Assembly (NCBI RefSeq): GCF_022113815.1
Contig: NZ_SGOM01000010.1
Coordinates: forward strand, 62,001-126,000
Source: Vibrio cincinnatiensis
GTDB taxonomy: Bacteria; Pseudomonadota; Gammaproteobacteria; Enterobacterales; Vibrionaceae
Direction: 5' to 3'
DNA: 64,000 bases
A program made the translations under genes and the position numbers. The notes under the pieces are model-generated. The model was not told the origin of the DNA and ran no database searches. It saw only the letters and a program-made list of their open reading frames with translations. Positions 37,934 to 47,526 of this stretch are shown here, in pieces. Position 1 is the first letter of the stretch. Every line of letters begins with the position of its first letter.

Positions 37934-39949
37934 ATGACTTCCATTACTCATGCACAATTGGCTTGGAATGAAGCAGGAACACCTGTTTCAGACCAATTTG
38001 ACGACGTCTATTTTTCTAATACTAATGGATTAGAAGAGACTCGTTACGTTTTTCTTGAAAAAAATCATCTCCCACAAAGATGGCATGAGTATGACCAACG
38101 CCGTTTTGTGATCGCAGAAACGGGATTTGGAACCGGGCTCAACTTTCTTGCCACTTGGCAATGGTTTGATCAGTTTTTACAGCAATCCCCTGATTCTACG
38201 CTAAAAACATTGCATTTTATCAGCTTTGAAAAGTATCCACTCAACAAAACCGATTTGATCCAAGCACATCAATCTTGGCCTGAACTGGCCGTATATGCTC
38301 AGCAATTACAAAAACATTATCCAATGGCTGTTCCTGAATGCCATCGTATTGTATTCGCTGGCGGGGCAGTGACACTTGATTTGTGGTTCGGGGATATTAA
38401 AGATTGCCTTCCTAAGGTTCCTGTTCCACAACAAGGGTTAGTCGATGCTTGGTTTCTTGATGGATTTGCACCCAGTAAAAATCCTGAAATGTGGAATCAA
38501 AATCTGTTTAATGGTATGAGCCAATTAGCCAAACAAGGGGCTACGTGTGCCACCTTTACCGCTGCAGGATTTGTTCGGCGCGGGCTTATCGAAGCGGGCT
38601 TTGAAATGAAAAAGGTTAAGGGTTTTGGTACAAAACGAGAAATGATTGTAGGTCATCTGGCATCGAAAAAACCATACACCAATATCCATCCTTGCTATCA
38701 CAGAGAAAAAGTCACCGATCTGAAAGAAGTTGCCATCATTGGTGGTGGTATTGCCAGTGCGACACTGGCTTACACACTTTCTCAACGAGGCGTTCCTGTA
38801 ACCTTATATTGCGCAGACACAGCGCCCGCAGACGGAGCATCCGGTAACCGACAAGGAGCTGTCTACCCTTTATTAAATAGTGAACACAGCGGTGTATCCC
38901 GTGTCTTTGCCCCTGCATTTCTCTTTGCTCGCCAATCTATTGAACAGATAGCACAGCGCTGCCTATTTGAGCATGACTGGTGTGGGGTGACTCAGTTAAT
39001 GTGGGATGAAAAATCAACCGACAAGCTCACTCGCATGCTGCAAGGCCACTTTCCGGCGGCACTGGTTCAGTCTCTCACCAAAGAACAAACTCAAGAAAAA
39101 ATAGGGTTACCGATTGATATACCTAGCCTTTATTACTCACTCGGTGGCTGGTTATCCCCTGCAGAATTCACCAAAGCCTTGTTGATGTTATTACAAGAGG
39201 AAGGGGCATTAACCGCCTATTTCGAACAACCAATTCATAAATTAACTTGGTTGGAAAACCAACAATGCTGGCAATTAGACAGTGATGGCCAATCATTTCA
39301 ACATCAATGTGTGGTCATTGCCAATGGTCACCAGTTTGATCAATTCGAGCAGACCCGATTCATTCCTTTAGGTAAGGTGAAAGGCCAAGTAAGCCACGTG
39401 CCTACAAATTCAACCTTAAACTCACTGCATTCTGTGCTTTGTTACGACGGTTATATGACACCCAACAGCCCTAATCACAGCACTCATTGTCTTGGCGCAA
39501 GTTATGACCGACAACCGTTAGACCACCTTTTTGACCCTCAAGCACAAGAAGAGAATGCTCAACGCTTAACTCGCTGTATTCCCAACCAGCCTTGGCCTAA
39601 ACTGGTTGATGTGTCAGGTAATCAATCACGGCAAGGTATTCGCTGTGTTAGCCGAGATCACTTACCTTTTGTTGGCAATATTGGTCACCGTGACAAAATT
39701 ATTGAGCAGTACTCAGATTTACCTCAACAGTCCCCAGAACAAATCTCTCCCGTTTCAAATTATCCGCATTTATATGGGTTACTGGGCTTGGGCTCTCGGG
39801 GATTAAGTTCAGCCCCTTTGATGGCCGAAGTTCTAGCATCGCAGATCTGTGGTGATCCGATCCCCCTTGCTGTTGATGTTCTTGAAACGCTGCATCCGAG
39901 TCGAATGTGGATTCGAAAACTCAAGAAGGGCAAATCTCTCAGCGAATAA
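37934..39949 (+). CDS. mnmC: MnmC, bifunctional tRNA 5-methylaminomethyl-2-thiouridine synthesis protein
   Basis: 671 residues, a fusion as in E. coli. The N-terminal SAM-dependent methyltransferase domain (about 1-240) has [18 protein letters not shown] and [17 protein letters not shown]. The C-terminal FAD-dependent oxidase domain (about 260-671) has [19 protein letters not shown] and [15 protein letters not shown]. It converts cmnm5s2U to nm5s2U and then methylates it to mnm5s2U in the wobble position of several tRNAs. ATG 37934 starts with [18 protein letters not shown], the family N-terminus. Confidence 0.97.
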   Translation: MTSITHAQLAWNEAGTPVSDQFDDVYFSNTNGLEETRYVFLEKNHLPQRWHEYDQRRFVIAETGFGTGLNFLATWQWFDQFLQQSPDSTLKTLHFISFEKYPLNKTDLIQAHQSWPELAVYAQQLQKHYPMAVPECHRIVFAGGAVTLDLWFGDIKDCLPKVPVPQQGLVDAWFLDGFAPSKNPEMWNQNLFNGMSQLAKQGATCATFTAAGFVRRGLIEAGFEMKKVKGFGTKREMIVGHLASKKPYTNIHPCYHREKVTDLKEVAIIGGGIASATLAYTLSQRGVPVTLYCADTAPADGASGNRQGAVYPLLNSEHSGVSRVFAPAFLFARQSIEQIAQRCLFEHDWCGVTQLMWDEKSTDKLTRMLQGHFPAALVQSLTKEQTQEKIGLPIDIPSLYYSLGGWLSPAEFTKALLMLLQEEGALTAYFEQPIHKLTWLENQQCWQLDSDGQSFQHQCVVIANGHQFDQFEQTRFIPLGKVKGQVSHVPTNSTLNSLHSVLCYDGYMTPNSPNHSTHCLGASYDRQPLDHLFDPQAQEENAQRLTRCIPNQPWPKLVDVSGNQSRQGIRCVSRDHLPFVGNIGHRDKIIEQYSDLPQQSPEQISPVSNYPHLYGLLGLGSRGLSSAPLMAEVLASQICGDPIPLAVDVLETLHPSRMWIRKLKKGKSLSE

Positions 39950-39983
39950 AACATCCCTATACTACGCCTTCTGTACTGACGTA

Positions 39984-40011
39984 AAAACGCCTCGCAATTG
40001 CGAGGCGTTTT
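39984..40011. terminator. bidirectional terminator between mnmC and the FMN reductase gene
   Basis: A perfect 28-base palindrome with arms AAAACGCCTCGCAA and TTGCGAGGCGTTTT. The T tracts are only four long. Confidence 0.85.
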
Positions 40012-40034
40012 CGATAACTCAATGCATCAGTCAT

Positions 40035-40562
40035 TTATTCTGCTAATTTAGCGACCGCTTCTTGAACTTGAGCCGCCAGTTCTGAGTTAGTAACCTTACC
40101 CTGTTCTTGGTCAAAATTATCATAAAAGCTAGCAATAGAAAGCGAGGCTTTAACATTACCACCAAAGAATGGCGCAGAACCTATTGCTGCTGCTAAGACT
40201 GATTTCGCTCCGCCCGGGCCTGGTGAAGTAGCTAAATAAACCGCAGGTTTATCTTTAAAGACATTGCGATCGATTCGTGTTGCCCAGTCAAATAAGTTTT
40301 TATACGCCGCAGGGTGGTGACCATTATGCTCAGCAAATGAAATAACAAAGGCATCTGCTTGAGCTAAATCATTCAAGAAAGCTTGAGCGCCTTCAGCCTG
40401 ACCGATTTCTTTTTCTACATCTTCACTAAACATAGGCACTGAATACTGGCTAATATCCAGCACTTGAACCTCGGCACCGTCAATCAAACCAGCTGCGTAA
40501 GTGGCCAACGCTTTATTGATAGATGTTGAACTAGTACTTGCGCCAAATGCGATAACTTTCAT
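40035..40562 (-). CDS. NAD(P)H-dependent FMN reductase family protein
   Basis: 175 residues, flavodoxin-like fold. The FMN-phosphate loop is FGASTSSTSINKALATY (6-22), with FAEHNGHHPAAYKNLFDW and ATSPGPGGAKSVL as further flavin-contacting loops. Family members reduce quinones, azo dyes or chromate with free flavin; the natural substrate here is unknown. ATG 40562 has AGG upstream and gives the usual length; the frame extends upstream to 40637 without homology. Confidence 0.88.
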   Translation of the reverse strand: MKVIAFGASTSSTSINKALATYAAGLIDGAEVQVLDISQYSVPMFSEDVEKEIGQAEGAQAFLNDLAQADAFVISFAEHNGHHPAAYKNLFDWATRIDRNVFKDKPAVYLATSPGPGGAKSVLAAAIGSAPFFGGNVKASLSIASFYDNFDQEQGKVTNSELAAQVQEAVAKLAE

Positions 40563-40723
40563 TGTGATAACCTCACTGTTCATAAGATGACAATTAGAGT
40601 AAACATTCATCATGCAAGCTGCAAGTCGTAAAATCAAATAGAGTTATTCAAATATTTCGAACAAGTCGCAATGATTGACGGTCTCCCTTGAGTTATTTTT
40701 CTTTAGCCGCTGACAAAACCGTT

Positions 40724-40987
40724 TTAAACTTGCGCAACTAGTTGTTGCCAAAGTTCACTGACAATCGCTCGATCCGCAGGTGATAGCTCTGAACGAGCCG
40801 CCGTTAAGCTCTGTTCGATTCGCGCTTTAAATTCGGTCAAGTCATCAATTCCCTCTTCCTCACAAGCTGCAGCAGAGAGTGAAATATGACCACGCAAATA
40901 CCCACCAGCAAAAAGCTCGTCATCAGAGGCGGACTCAATACGCGTATCAATCAAATTCAGCAGTTGTTCTTCAAATTCAATAATCAT
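40724..40987 (-). CDS. yfcL: YfcL family protein
   Basis: 87 residues, acidic and mostly helical, with the family pattern ASDDELFAGGYLRGHISLS and SELSPADRAIVSELW. Function unknown. It lies ten bases after epmC, the same pairing as yfcM-yfcL in E. coli, so cotranscription is likely. Confidence 0.9.
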   Translation of the reverse strand: MIIEFEEQLLNLIDTRIESASDDELFAGGYLRGHISLSAAACEEEGIDDLTEFKARIEQSLTAARSELSPADRAIVSELWQQLVAQV

Positions 40988-40997
40988 CTTTTACTCA

Positions 40998-41528
40998 TTA
41001 TTTCACTATAAATTGGCTGGGGCTTAAAGGTGGCCTAACATAATGCTGGCGCAAAGCATCCGATAACCGTTTAACTCTCAAAGGCAATCCTTGTTTTAAC
41101 AGTACTAGCACCTGTTGATGTACTTTATGCATAAAGGCCAATCGATCTGGCTCAATATCACCATTTAGGTTGTCACAACTAACGGTAAATGGAAAACCCG
41201 CACTTTGCGCAAAAATCCATTCATAAGCTTGAGGCCGAATTTCGACGCGTTCAAACTCCGCCTGAACTTTAGCCGACCGCCCATCAGGCTCATACCAATA
41301 ACCAAAATCTTCCAGTAACCGCCGCTGAGGCCCAGCAACACACCAGTGCGCAATTTCATGCAAAGCCGAGGCATAAAAGCCCCGAGCAAAAATAATTCGG
41401 TGATAAGGCGTTTGCTCATCCGCTGGTAAATAAATCGGTTCCTCGCCACCTAATTCTAACTTGGTCTGATAATCAGCAAAAAAAGTCTGGTTGAAAATGG
41501 TGATCAGATCTTGATATTGATGCGTCAT
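40998..41528 (-). CDS. epmC: EpmC, elongation factor P hydroxylase
   Basis: 176 residues. The metal-binding HEIAHW motif is at His57-Glu58-His61, within GFYASALHEIAHWCVAG; GYWYEPDGRS and EWIFAQSAGFPFTVSCDN follow. It hydroxylates the beta-lysylated lysine of EF-P after EpmA/EpmB action. ATG 41528 matches the E. coli start; the open frame upstream to 41567 lacks homology. It is upstream of yfcL. Confidence 0.94.
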   Translation of the reverse strand: MTHQYQDLITIFNQTFFADYQTKLELGGEEPIYLPADEQTPYHRIIFARGFYASALHEIAHWCVAGPQRRLLEDFGYWYEPDGRSAKVQAEFERVEIRPQAYEWIFAQSAGFPFTVSCDNLNGDIEPDRLAFMHKVHQQVLVLLKQGLPLRVKRLSDALRQHYVRPPLSPSQFIVK

Positions 41529-41582
41529 GGGTATTTTTGCCTCTCCCCTATCATTAACGAGGGGCATTCTCTCGGTTTTTTA

Positions 41583-41726
41583 TCACGGGGTAAAGAGCCA
41601 TCCGTACAATCTGCCAGCAAATAAATGAACGCTTGCAACAATCGTTGTAATCAGTCTCTCTCCCCCGCTCAGCCGAACAATTAGTTTAAGTAATCTATCC
41701 GCGACTTCATCTATATAAAAACTCAT
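41583..41726 (-). CDS. candidate 47-residue small protein upstream of epmC
   Basis: An open frame with ATG at 41726 preceded by AGAGG with seven bases of spacing. The peptide begins MSFYIDEVADRLLKLIVRL and ends with an apolar stretch SVHLFAGRLYGWLF, compatible with one membrane or amphipathic helix. It ends 54 bases before epmC. I do not recognise a family; the frame is longer than expected for a short gap, but chance cannot be excluded. Confidence 0.35.
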   Translation of the reverse strand: MSFYIDEVADRLLKLIVRLSGGERLITTIVASVHLFAGRLYGWLFTP

Positions 41727-41798
41727 TCGCCAACCTCTAAAATTCCTCTTACACTCTCGCTTTCTCAAGCTTCAGATGAATTGATAAGGTACTCCGAC

Positions 41799-42425
41799 AT
41801 GTTGTTGAGCGTTCTGTATATTATTGGTATTACTGCGGAAGCGATGACTGGAGCACTCAGTGCGGGACGCCGAAAAATGGACTGGTTTGGCGTTATGTTG
41901 GTTGCCAGTGCCACCGCGATTGGTGGTGGTACTGTTCGTGATATTTTACTTGGTCACTACCCGTTAGGCTGGGTAAAAAATCCAGAATTTCTTGCGATTA
42001 CCTGCCTAGCTGGCGTATTAACCACGGGGGTTTATCGCTGGGTCATTAAGCTAAAAGGGTTATTTATTCGCTTAGACGCACTAGGGTTGATTGTGTTTAG
42101 CATCATTGGTACAAAAGTGGCGTTAGGTATGGGACATCATGTGATGATCTGTATGGTGGCCGCATTAGTCACAGGCGTATTTGGCGGCTTATTACGAGAT
42201 TTAATCTGTCGTCAGCCCCCTTTAGTTTTGCATGATGAGCTGTACGCTTCGGTCACACTAGTCGCATCAGGGCTCTATCTCACATTACTTGAGTTAGGAG
42301 TCAGTGAAATAACCAATACCATTATCACCTTAACCGTCGGCTATCTTTTACGTATGGCTGCGGTTCGCTTTAAGTGGCGCTTACCTTCTTTCCACTTGGT
42401 TGAAACAGATAATCCACTACATTAA
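41799..42425 (+). CDS. TRIC-type (UPF0126) membrane channel protein
   Basis: 208 residues with about seven membrane helices arranged as two repeats. The repeat signatures are AIGGGTVRDILLG (about 46-58) and GVFGGLLRDLICR (about 127-139), diagnostic of bacterial homologues of trimeric intracellular cation channels. It probably conducts monovalent cations across the inner membrane; the physiological role is unclear. ATG 41799 follows AAGG; an in-frame TTG at 41781 is less likely. Confidence 0.92.
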   Translation: MLLSVLYIIGITAEAMTGALSAGRRKMDWFGVMLVASATAIGGGTVRDILLGHYPLGWVKNPEFLAITCLAGVLTTGVYRWVIKLKGLFIRLDALGLIVFSIIGTKVALGMGHHVMICMVAALVTGVFGGLLRDLICRQPPLVLHDELYASVTLVASGLYLTLLELGVSEITNTIITLTVGYLLRMAAVRFKWRLPSFHLVETDNPLH

Positions 42426-42440
42426 TTCGCTCTGTCTAAC

Positions 42441-42472
42441 AAAAAAAACTCACATCCTATACAAGATGTGAG
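42441..42472 (-). terminator. Rho-independent terminator of aroC
   Basis: CTCACATC and GATGTGAG pair with an eight-base loop, and the minus strand continues with eight T. No T tract follows on the plus strand. Confidence 0.88.
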
Positions 42473-42492
42473 GTTTCACTGAATAGACAACA

Positions 42493-43578
42493 TTAGAGTA
42501 TCGGTGTTTCCGTATAAACGCCGTGGTTCTGGCCTCGATGACGTAGCAAATGGTCCATCAGTACAATCGCTAACATCGCTTCTGCAATCGGTACCGCACG
42601 AATCCCCACGCAAGGATCATGACGACCTTTGGTAATCAGTTGAGTCGCTTCCCCCTCTCGAGTAATGGTTTCACCGGGAACGGTAATACTTGAAGTCGGC
42701 TTTAGAGCAATGTTTGCCACTATGTCTTGCCCAGATGAAATACCCCCTAAAATGCCCCCAGCATGATTACTAGCAAAGCCTTTAGGAGTAAGCGGATCAC
42801 GGTGCTCGCTGCCTTTTTGACGCACAACCTCAAAGCCATCGCCAATTTCAACCCCTTTTACGGCATTGATACTCATAAGAGCGTGTGCAATATCCGCATC
42901 TAAGCGGTCAAACACGGGCTCACCTAAACCAACCGGAACCTGAGTGGCTACCACTTGAATTTTAGCCCCGATGGAGTCGCCCTCTTTTTTCAACTCACGA
43001 ATCAGTTGATCAAACGCGTCCACCTTATCAACATCAGGGCAAAAAAAGGCATTGTTCTCAATTTCGCTCCAATCCACTTTTTCTATCGATACATCGCCCA
43101 TTTGCGACAAATATGCTCGGATTTCAATGCCAAATTCTTGTTTGAGGTATTTCTTAGCGATCCCCCCTGCGGCCACACGCATCGCGGTTTCCCGAGCGGA
43201 AGAGCGACCACCACCACGGTAATCGCGCAAACCATACTTTTGGTGATAAGTATAATCTGCATGACCTGGACGGAATTTATCTTTAATTTCCGAATAGTCT
43301 TTTGAACGTTGGTCTGTATTTTCAATGAGCAAACCAATAGAAGTGCCCGTTGTTTTCCCCTCAAACACGCCTGATAAAATTTTCACTTCATCAGGCTCAC
43401 GTCGTTGGGTGGTATAGCGCGAGGTTCCGGGACGGCGACGATCTAAATCAACTTGTAGATCGGCGGCGCTAATTTCCAATCCTGGAGGGCATCCGTCAAC
43501 GATACATCCTAGTGCGATACCGTGACTTTCTCCGAATGTAGTCACTCGAAAATGTTGTCCGATACTGTTTCCTGCCAT
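42493..43578 (-). CDS. aroC: chorismate synthase
   Basis: 361 residues, same length as E. coli. Signature blocks are [32 protein letters not shown] and [18 protein letters not shown]. It converts EPSP to chorismate with reduced FMN, the last common step to aromatic amino acids, folate and quinones. It is downstream of prmB; a hairpin lies between them. Confidence 0.98.
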   Translation of the reverse strand: MAGNSIGQHFRVTTFGESHGIALGCIVDGCPPGLEISAADLQVDLDRRRPGTSRYTTQRREPDEVKILSGVFEGKTTGTSIGLLIENTDQRSKDYSEIKDKFRPGHADYTYHQKYGLRDYRGGGRSSARETAMRVAAGGIAKKYLKQEFGIEIRAYLSQMGDVSIEKVDWSEIENNAFFCPDVDKVDAFDQLIRELKKEGDSIGAKIQVVATQVPVGLGEPVFDRLDADIAHALMSINAVKGVEIGDGFEVVRQKGSEHRDPLTPKGFASNHAGGILGGISSGQDIVANIALKPTSSITVPGETITREGEATQLITKGRHDPCVGIRAVPIAEAMLAIVLMDHLLRHRGQNHGVYTETPIL

Positions 43579-43713
43579 TGTTTCCTCAAACTCGCTTACT
43601 TTGAGCGTGTGGTTTCGCCCATCGTATTCATTACTATTATTCGTAGAATCATACTCGCTTGATTAACGAATGATGTAAAGCCCCTATCGCGCACTAATTT
43701 ATAGCGAATAGCA

Positions 43714-43738
43714 AAGCGCCGGCACAAGGCCGGCGCTT
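43714..43738 (-). terminator. strong hairpin after prmB, probable terminator
   Basis: AAGCGCCGGC and GCCGGCGCTT form ten perfect pairs around ACAAG. On the minus strand only TTTGCTATT follows, so termination may be partial and aroC may share the prmB transcript. Confidence 0.65.
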
Positions 43739-43754
43739 GATGACAATTCAACGA

Positions 43755-44687
43755 TTAATCGCGGTACAGTACAAACTCATCCGCACACGCCACTAACTGC
43801 TCGCGTGTTAATAAAAAGACACCATGCCCACCATTTTCAAATTCCAGCCACGTAAATGGAATATCCGGGTATTGCTCCATCAAATGGACCATCGAATTAC
43901 CAACTTCACACACCAAAATGCCTTGGTCGGTCAAGTAACGAGGCGCATTAGCCAAAATACGGCGGACCAATTTAAGCCCATCGGTTCCTGCGGCTAACCC
44001 AAGCTCTGGCTCATGCTTAAACTCATCCGGCAAACTATTCATATCTTCTTGATCCACATAAGGTGGATTGGTCACGATGATATGGTATTGCTCTTGAGGT
44101 AAATCTCGGAACAGATCGGAACGAATAGGGAAGACTTGCTGCTCTAAACCGTGATCTTGAATATTTTGCTCTGCCACTTGCAACGCATCTGTCGAAATAT
44201 CGATCGCATCCACTTCTGCATCTGGAAAAGCATAAGCACAAGCAATCGCAATACAGCCACTTCCAGTACATAGATCCATAATTCGAGTCGGTTCTTCCAC
44301 TAACCAAGGCGAAAATTCGGCTTGAATTAACTCACCAATTGGAGAACGAGGCACTAATACACGCTCATCAACAAAAAACTCCAACCCACAAAACCACGCT
44401 TTATTGGTTAAATAAGAGACCGGAGTTCGCTCATTAATGCGTTTAACTACTCGCTCAACCACGCGTAAACGCTCGCTGCCCGTTAGGCGTGAATTCAGGA
44501 CATGGGGAGGCACATCAATCGGTAAGTAGAGCGTAGGTAAAATGAGCTGAACCGCTTCATCCCAGGCATTATCTGTGCCGTGGCCATAAAATAGTTTCGC
44601 GGCGTTAAAGCGACTCACCGTCCAACGAATCATATCTTGAAGCGTATGCAGTTCAGAAACCGCTTCATCTACAAAAATCTTATCCAA
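43755..44687 (-). CDS. prmB: PrmB, ribosomal protein L3 glutamine methyltransferase
   Basis: 310 residues. The SAM-binding motif I is [14 protein letters not shown] near 135, and the catalytic NPPY is near residue 208 ([12 protein letters not shown]). The N-terminal helical domain has the PrmB-specific block [28 protein letters not shown]. It N5-methylates a glutamine in ribosomal protein L3 during assembly. It is divergent from smrB with 63 bases between starts and followed by aroC, the same order as in enterobacteria. Confidence 0.96.
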   Translation of the reverse strand: MDKIFVDEAVSELHTLQDMIRWTVSRFNAAKLFYGHGTDNAWDEAVQLILPTLYLPIDVPPHVLNSRLTGSERLRVVERVVKRINERTPVSYLTNKAWFCGLEFFVDERVLVPRSPIGELIQAEFSPWLVEEPTRIMDLCTGSGCIAIACAYAFPDAEVDAIDISTDALQVAEQNIQDHGLEQQVFPIRSDLFRDLPQEQYHIIVTNPPYVDQEDMNSLPDEFKHEPELGLAAGTDGLKLVRRILANAPRYLTDQGILVCEVGNSMVHLMEQYPDIPFTWLEFENGGHGVFLLTREQLVACADEFVLYRD

Positions 44688-44750
44688 AATTGCCTCCGAA
44701 AAGCGCTACAATACTGCCAATTCCGATTCATAACCGATGATTTACCCAAA

Positions 44751-45302
44751 ATGAACAAAAAACACACCGATTTCAATCCAAACGCTGATCTCGATGCTGA
44801 TGATTTTGCTCTGTTTCAGGATGCAGTAAAAGGCGTAAAAAAGTTTGCGCAGGATACCATAATCCGGCCACCAAACAGAAACCCCAAACAAAAAGAAATC
44901 CGCCGAACATCACGCGAAGCCAGTGACAACGATTTTTATTTTTCTGATGAATTTGTACCAATGCTGAGTGAAGAAGGCCCAACCCGTTACGCTCGTAGTG
45001 ACGTGTCAAAGTATGAAGTCAAGAAGCTACGCCGTGGCGTTTATGTGCCCGATGTTTTTCTTGATATGCATGGCATGACTCAGGTCGAAGCCAAGCGAGA
45101 ACTAGGAGCCATGATAGCTTACTGCCTAAAAGAAAATGTGCACTGTGCTTGTGTTCAACATGGCATAGGTAAGCATATTCTTAAACAAAAGGTACCATTG
45201 TGGTTAGCTCAGCATCCTGATGTGTTGGCTTTTCACCAAGCACCATTAGAGTTTGGTGGCAATGGGTCATTATTGATTCTCTTGTCTATTCCGGAAAAAT
45301 AG
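44751..45302 (+). CDS. smrB: SmrB, Smr-domain endonuclease of ribosome rescue
   Basis: 183 residues. The C-terminal Smr domain has LDMHGMTQVEAKREL and VQHGIGKHILKQKVPLWL, with the DxH and HGxG motifs needed for cleavage. The N-terminal extension (FALFQDAVKGVKKF) is the part that in E. coli SmrB contacts the stalled ribosome. It cuts mRNA between collided ribosomes. ATG 44751 matches the family start. It ends 11 bases before the convergent flhB stop, with no terminator between. Confidence 0.95.
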   Translation: MNKKHTDFNPNADLDADDFALFQDAVKGVKKFAQDTIIRPPNRNPKQKEIRRTSREASDNDFYFSDEFVPMLSEEGPTRYARSDVSKYEVKKLRRGVYVPDVFLDMHGMTQVEAKRELGAMIAYCLKENVHCACVQHGIGKHILKQKVPLWLAQHPDVLAFHQAPLEFGGNGSLLILLSIPEK

Positions 45303-45313
45303 CTCCAATCTCA

Positions 45314-46444
45314 TCAATAACGCATATCCGGTGGAATAGGCAGTTTATCTTCTTTAAGCACCGGACGCTCTCCCCCTTTACGCCGATATTGCTTAAGCTG
45401 AAAAACATACGCCAGCACTTGTGCCACTGCCATAAACAAGCCATCAGGGATCTCTTGCTCTAACTCCGTCGTGTGATAAAGCGCACGAGCGAGTGGAGGA
45501 GCGGGAACAATCATGATGTCGTGCTCACGTGCCACCTCTCGAATTTTTAAAGCCAGAAAATCGCCGCCTTTTGCCACCACGACGGGTGCACGGTCAGTAT
45601 CTTGCTTATAGCGTAAAGCGACCGAAAAGTGTTCTGGGTTGGTGATAATAACGTCTGCTTGAGGAATATCAGCCATCATACGCCGTTGAGCCGCTTCCCG
45701 CTGCAACATCCGAATCCGCCCTTTCACCTCAGGTTTCCCTTCGGTATCTTTATATTCATCTTTGATTTCTTGCTTAGTCATTTTGAGCTTTTCAGCGTGT
45801 TGCCAAATTTGAAAAGGCACATCAATCGCCACAACCACCAATAAAGAGCAGCTAATGAGCAAAACGAAGTTCAGCAAAATATCTAAAGCGTGAAATAGAT
45901 TTTGAGGAAACACATCCAAACTTAACTGAAAGAGATCGCTCTTTGAAGCGTCAACTAAATAAAAGGCCACCCCTGCCACCAGCAGCACTTTTAACATTGA
46001 CTTCACCAATTCCACCCAACTTTGTAGGCCAAACATCCGTTTAATACCACTCAACGGATTCAGTTTAGAAAACTTAGGCATGGCAGCTTCAACCGAAAAG
46101 TTCACCCCGCCAACCCCTGCCGCTCCAATCATGGCAGCAACAAAAAGGGTGCTCAAAATCAGTAATAATGGCAGCAATAAATCGGCGAGGGTTCCCGCTA
46201 TAATTTCAAACAGTTTACTGCTATCAAAAATTTCTTCGCGGCTGAGTGAAAATAAGCGCTCCATCATGCTATATAAGCCTCGCGCTAATCGATCACCAAA
46301 CCACATCAGTGATACCGCCCCTACCACCAAAACAGAAACGGAAGCCAACTCTTTCGATCGCGCAACCTGGCCCTTTTCTTTTGCCTGTTGCAACCGTCGG
46401 GGAGTGGCTTCTTCGGTCCTTTCTTGTCCGTCAGAATCTGCCAT
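45314..46444 (-). CDS. flhB: FlhB, flagellar export gate protein
   Basis: 376 residues with four membrane helices in the first 210 residues and a cytoplasmic C-terminal domain. The autocleavage motif, normally NPTH, reads NPEH at residues 269-272 (ITNPEHFSVALRYK), exactly at the Salmonella position. Asn and Pro, between which cleavage occurs, are kept. FlhB switches export from rod/hook to filament substrates after FliK feedback. Last gene of the fliK-flhB run; flhA is not adjacent, which is normal for V. cholerae-like genomes. Confidence 0.97.
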   Translation of the reverse strand: MADSDGQERTEEATPRRLQQAKEKGQVARSKELASVSVLVVGAVSLMWFGDRLARGLYSMMERLFSLSREEIFDSSKLFEIIAGTLADLLLPLLLILSTLFVAAMIGAAGVGGVNFSVEAAMPKFSKLNPLSGIKRMFGLQSWVELVKSMLKVLLVAGVAFYLVDASKSDLFQLSLDVFPQNLFHALDILLNFVLLISCSLLVVVAIDVPFQIWQHAEKLKMTKQEIKDEYKDTEGKPEVKGRIRMLQREAAQRRMMADIPQADVIITNPEHFSVALRYKQDTDRAPVVVAKGGDFLALKIREVAREHDIMIVPAPPLARALYHTTELEQEIPDGLFMAVAQVLAYVFQLKQYRRKGGERPVLKEDKLPIPPDMRY

Positions 46445-46453
46445 CGTCGCCTC

Positions 46454-47236
46454 CTAACAATTTAAGCGAATCAAACGGCAAAGCTGCTGTTCACCGTCTG
46501 ACCAGAATAATTCATAATGGGTAAATAAACCGCCCACGATATACCAACAAAGCAATAAGCCGACCAGTAATGCAAAAGCAAAGCCGAGTGAAAAAATGTT
46601 CAGCTGAGGGGCGGCCCGTGTCATCACCCCAAAAGAAAGGTTTACGGTAAGCAGGGCGATAATGCCAGACAAGGCCATATTCAACGCGACCTTAAACATG
46701 ATACCGAGCCAAAGAGCCAACTCCCGAAAATCCACACTTGTCAGTGAACCACTGCCGATAGGTAAACTCTTAAAACTCATCACCACTAATTGGATCATCT
46801 GTAAATGACCATCGGTAGCCAAAAAAAACATGGTGGCCAAAAACATAAAGAGTTGACCCAATAAGGGCGTATTTTGACCATTAGCCGGATCAACCATCGA
46901 GGCAAAGCCTAAACTGGCTTGCATACCTAAAATTTGCCCTAAAATAACAAAAGCTTGAATCAAAAATTGCGTTACCATTCCCATAGCAACACCAATGATT
47001 AATTGCTCCAACGTGGTTAAAAAGCCTTGAAATGAAAGCAGTGGAACTTCATCTGAAATTTCAGGAATAGCTGGCATCACAGCAAAGGTAATCGCCAAAC
47101 CGAGATAAAGACGAATTCGGGGAGAAACGAACCGAGCCCCAGTGACAGACATCACCATCAACATGGCTGAAATACGGGTAAAGGGCCAAAAATAGTGAGC
47201 AATAAAATCCAACACCACACTTGTCGGGTATTCCAT
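46454..47236 (-). CDS. fliR: FliR, flagellar export gate protein
   Basis: 260 residues with about six membrane helices, starting MEYPTSVVLDFIAHYFWPFTRI, and a conserved LGMQASLGFASMVDPANGQNTPLLGQ block. With FliP and FliQ it forms the helical FliP5-Q4-R1 entry portal of the export apparatus. It lies nine bases before flhB. Confidence 0.96.
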   Translation of the reverse strand: MEYPTSVVLDFIAHYFWPFTRISAMLMVMSVTGARFVSPRIRLYLGLAITFAVMPAIPEISDEVPLLSFQGFLTTLEQLIIGVAMGMVTQFLIQAFVILGQILGMQASLGFASMVDPANGQNTPLLGQLFMFLATMFFLATDGHLQMIQLVVMSFKSLPIGSGSLTSVDFRELALWLGIMFKVALNMALSGIIALLTVNLSFGVMTRAAPQLNIFSLGFAFALLVGLLLCWYIVGGLFTHYELFWSDGEQQLCRLIRLNC

Positions 47237-47244
47237 TTATACTC

Positions 47245-47514
47245 CTAATAGAGAACCTGTGGTAAACGCTCAACCATGGCTAAAAAGAACTCCATTAACA
47301 TCTGAGTCATCCAATGAGCAAACACCATTAATGCCAGTAGAGTCACAATAAGACGCGGCAAGAAGCTCAGGGTTTGTTCGTTAATCGATGTCGCAGCTTG
47401 AAAAATCGCTACCACTAAACCAATCAGTAAGCTTGGGACTATGATGGCACACACCATAATGAGCACCATCCACAACGACTCACGAAATAACTCAACAAAC
47501 AGTTCTGGTGTCAT
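47245..47514 (-). CDS. fliQ: FliQ, flagellar export gate protein
   Basis: 89 residues forming a two-helix hairpin: MTPELFVELFRESLWMVL, then VVAIFQAATSINEQTLSFLPR, the family signature. Part of the FliPQR core. It lies between fliP (12-base gap) and fliR (8-base gap). Confidence 0.96.
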   Translation of the reverse strand: MTPELFVELFRESLWMVLIMVCAIIVPSLLIGLVVAIFQAATSINEQTLSFLPRLIVTLLALMVFAHWMTQMLMEFFLAMVERLPQVLY

Positions 47515-47526
47515 CGTCTTCTCCCG

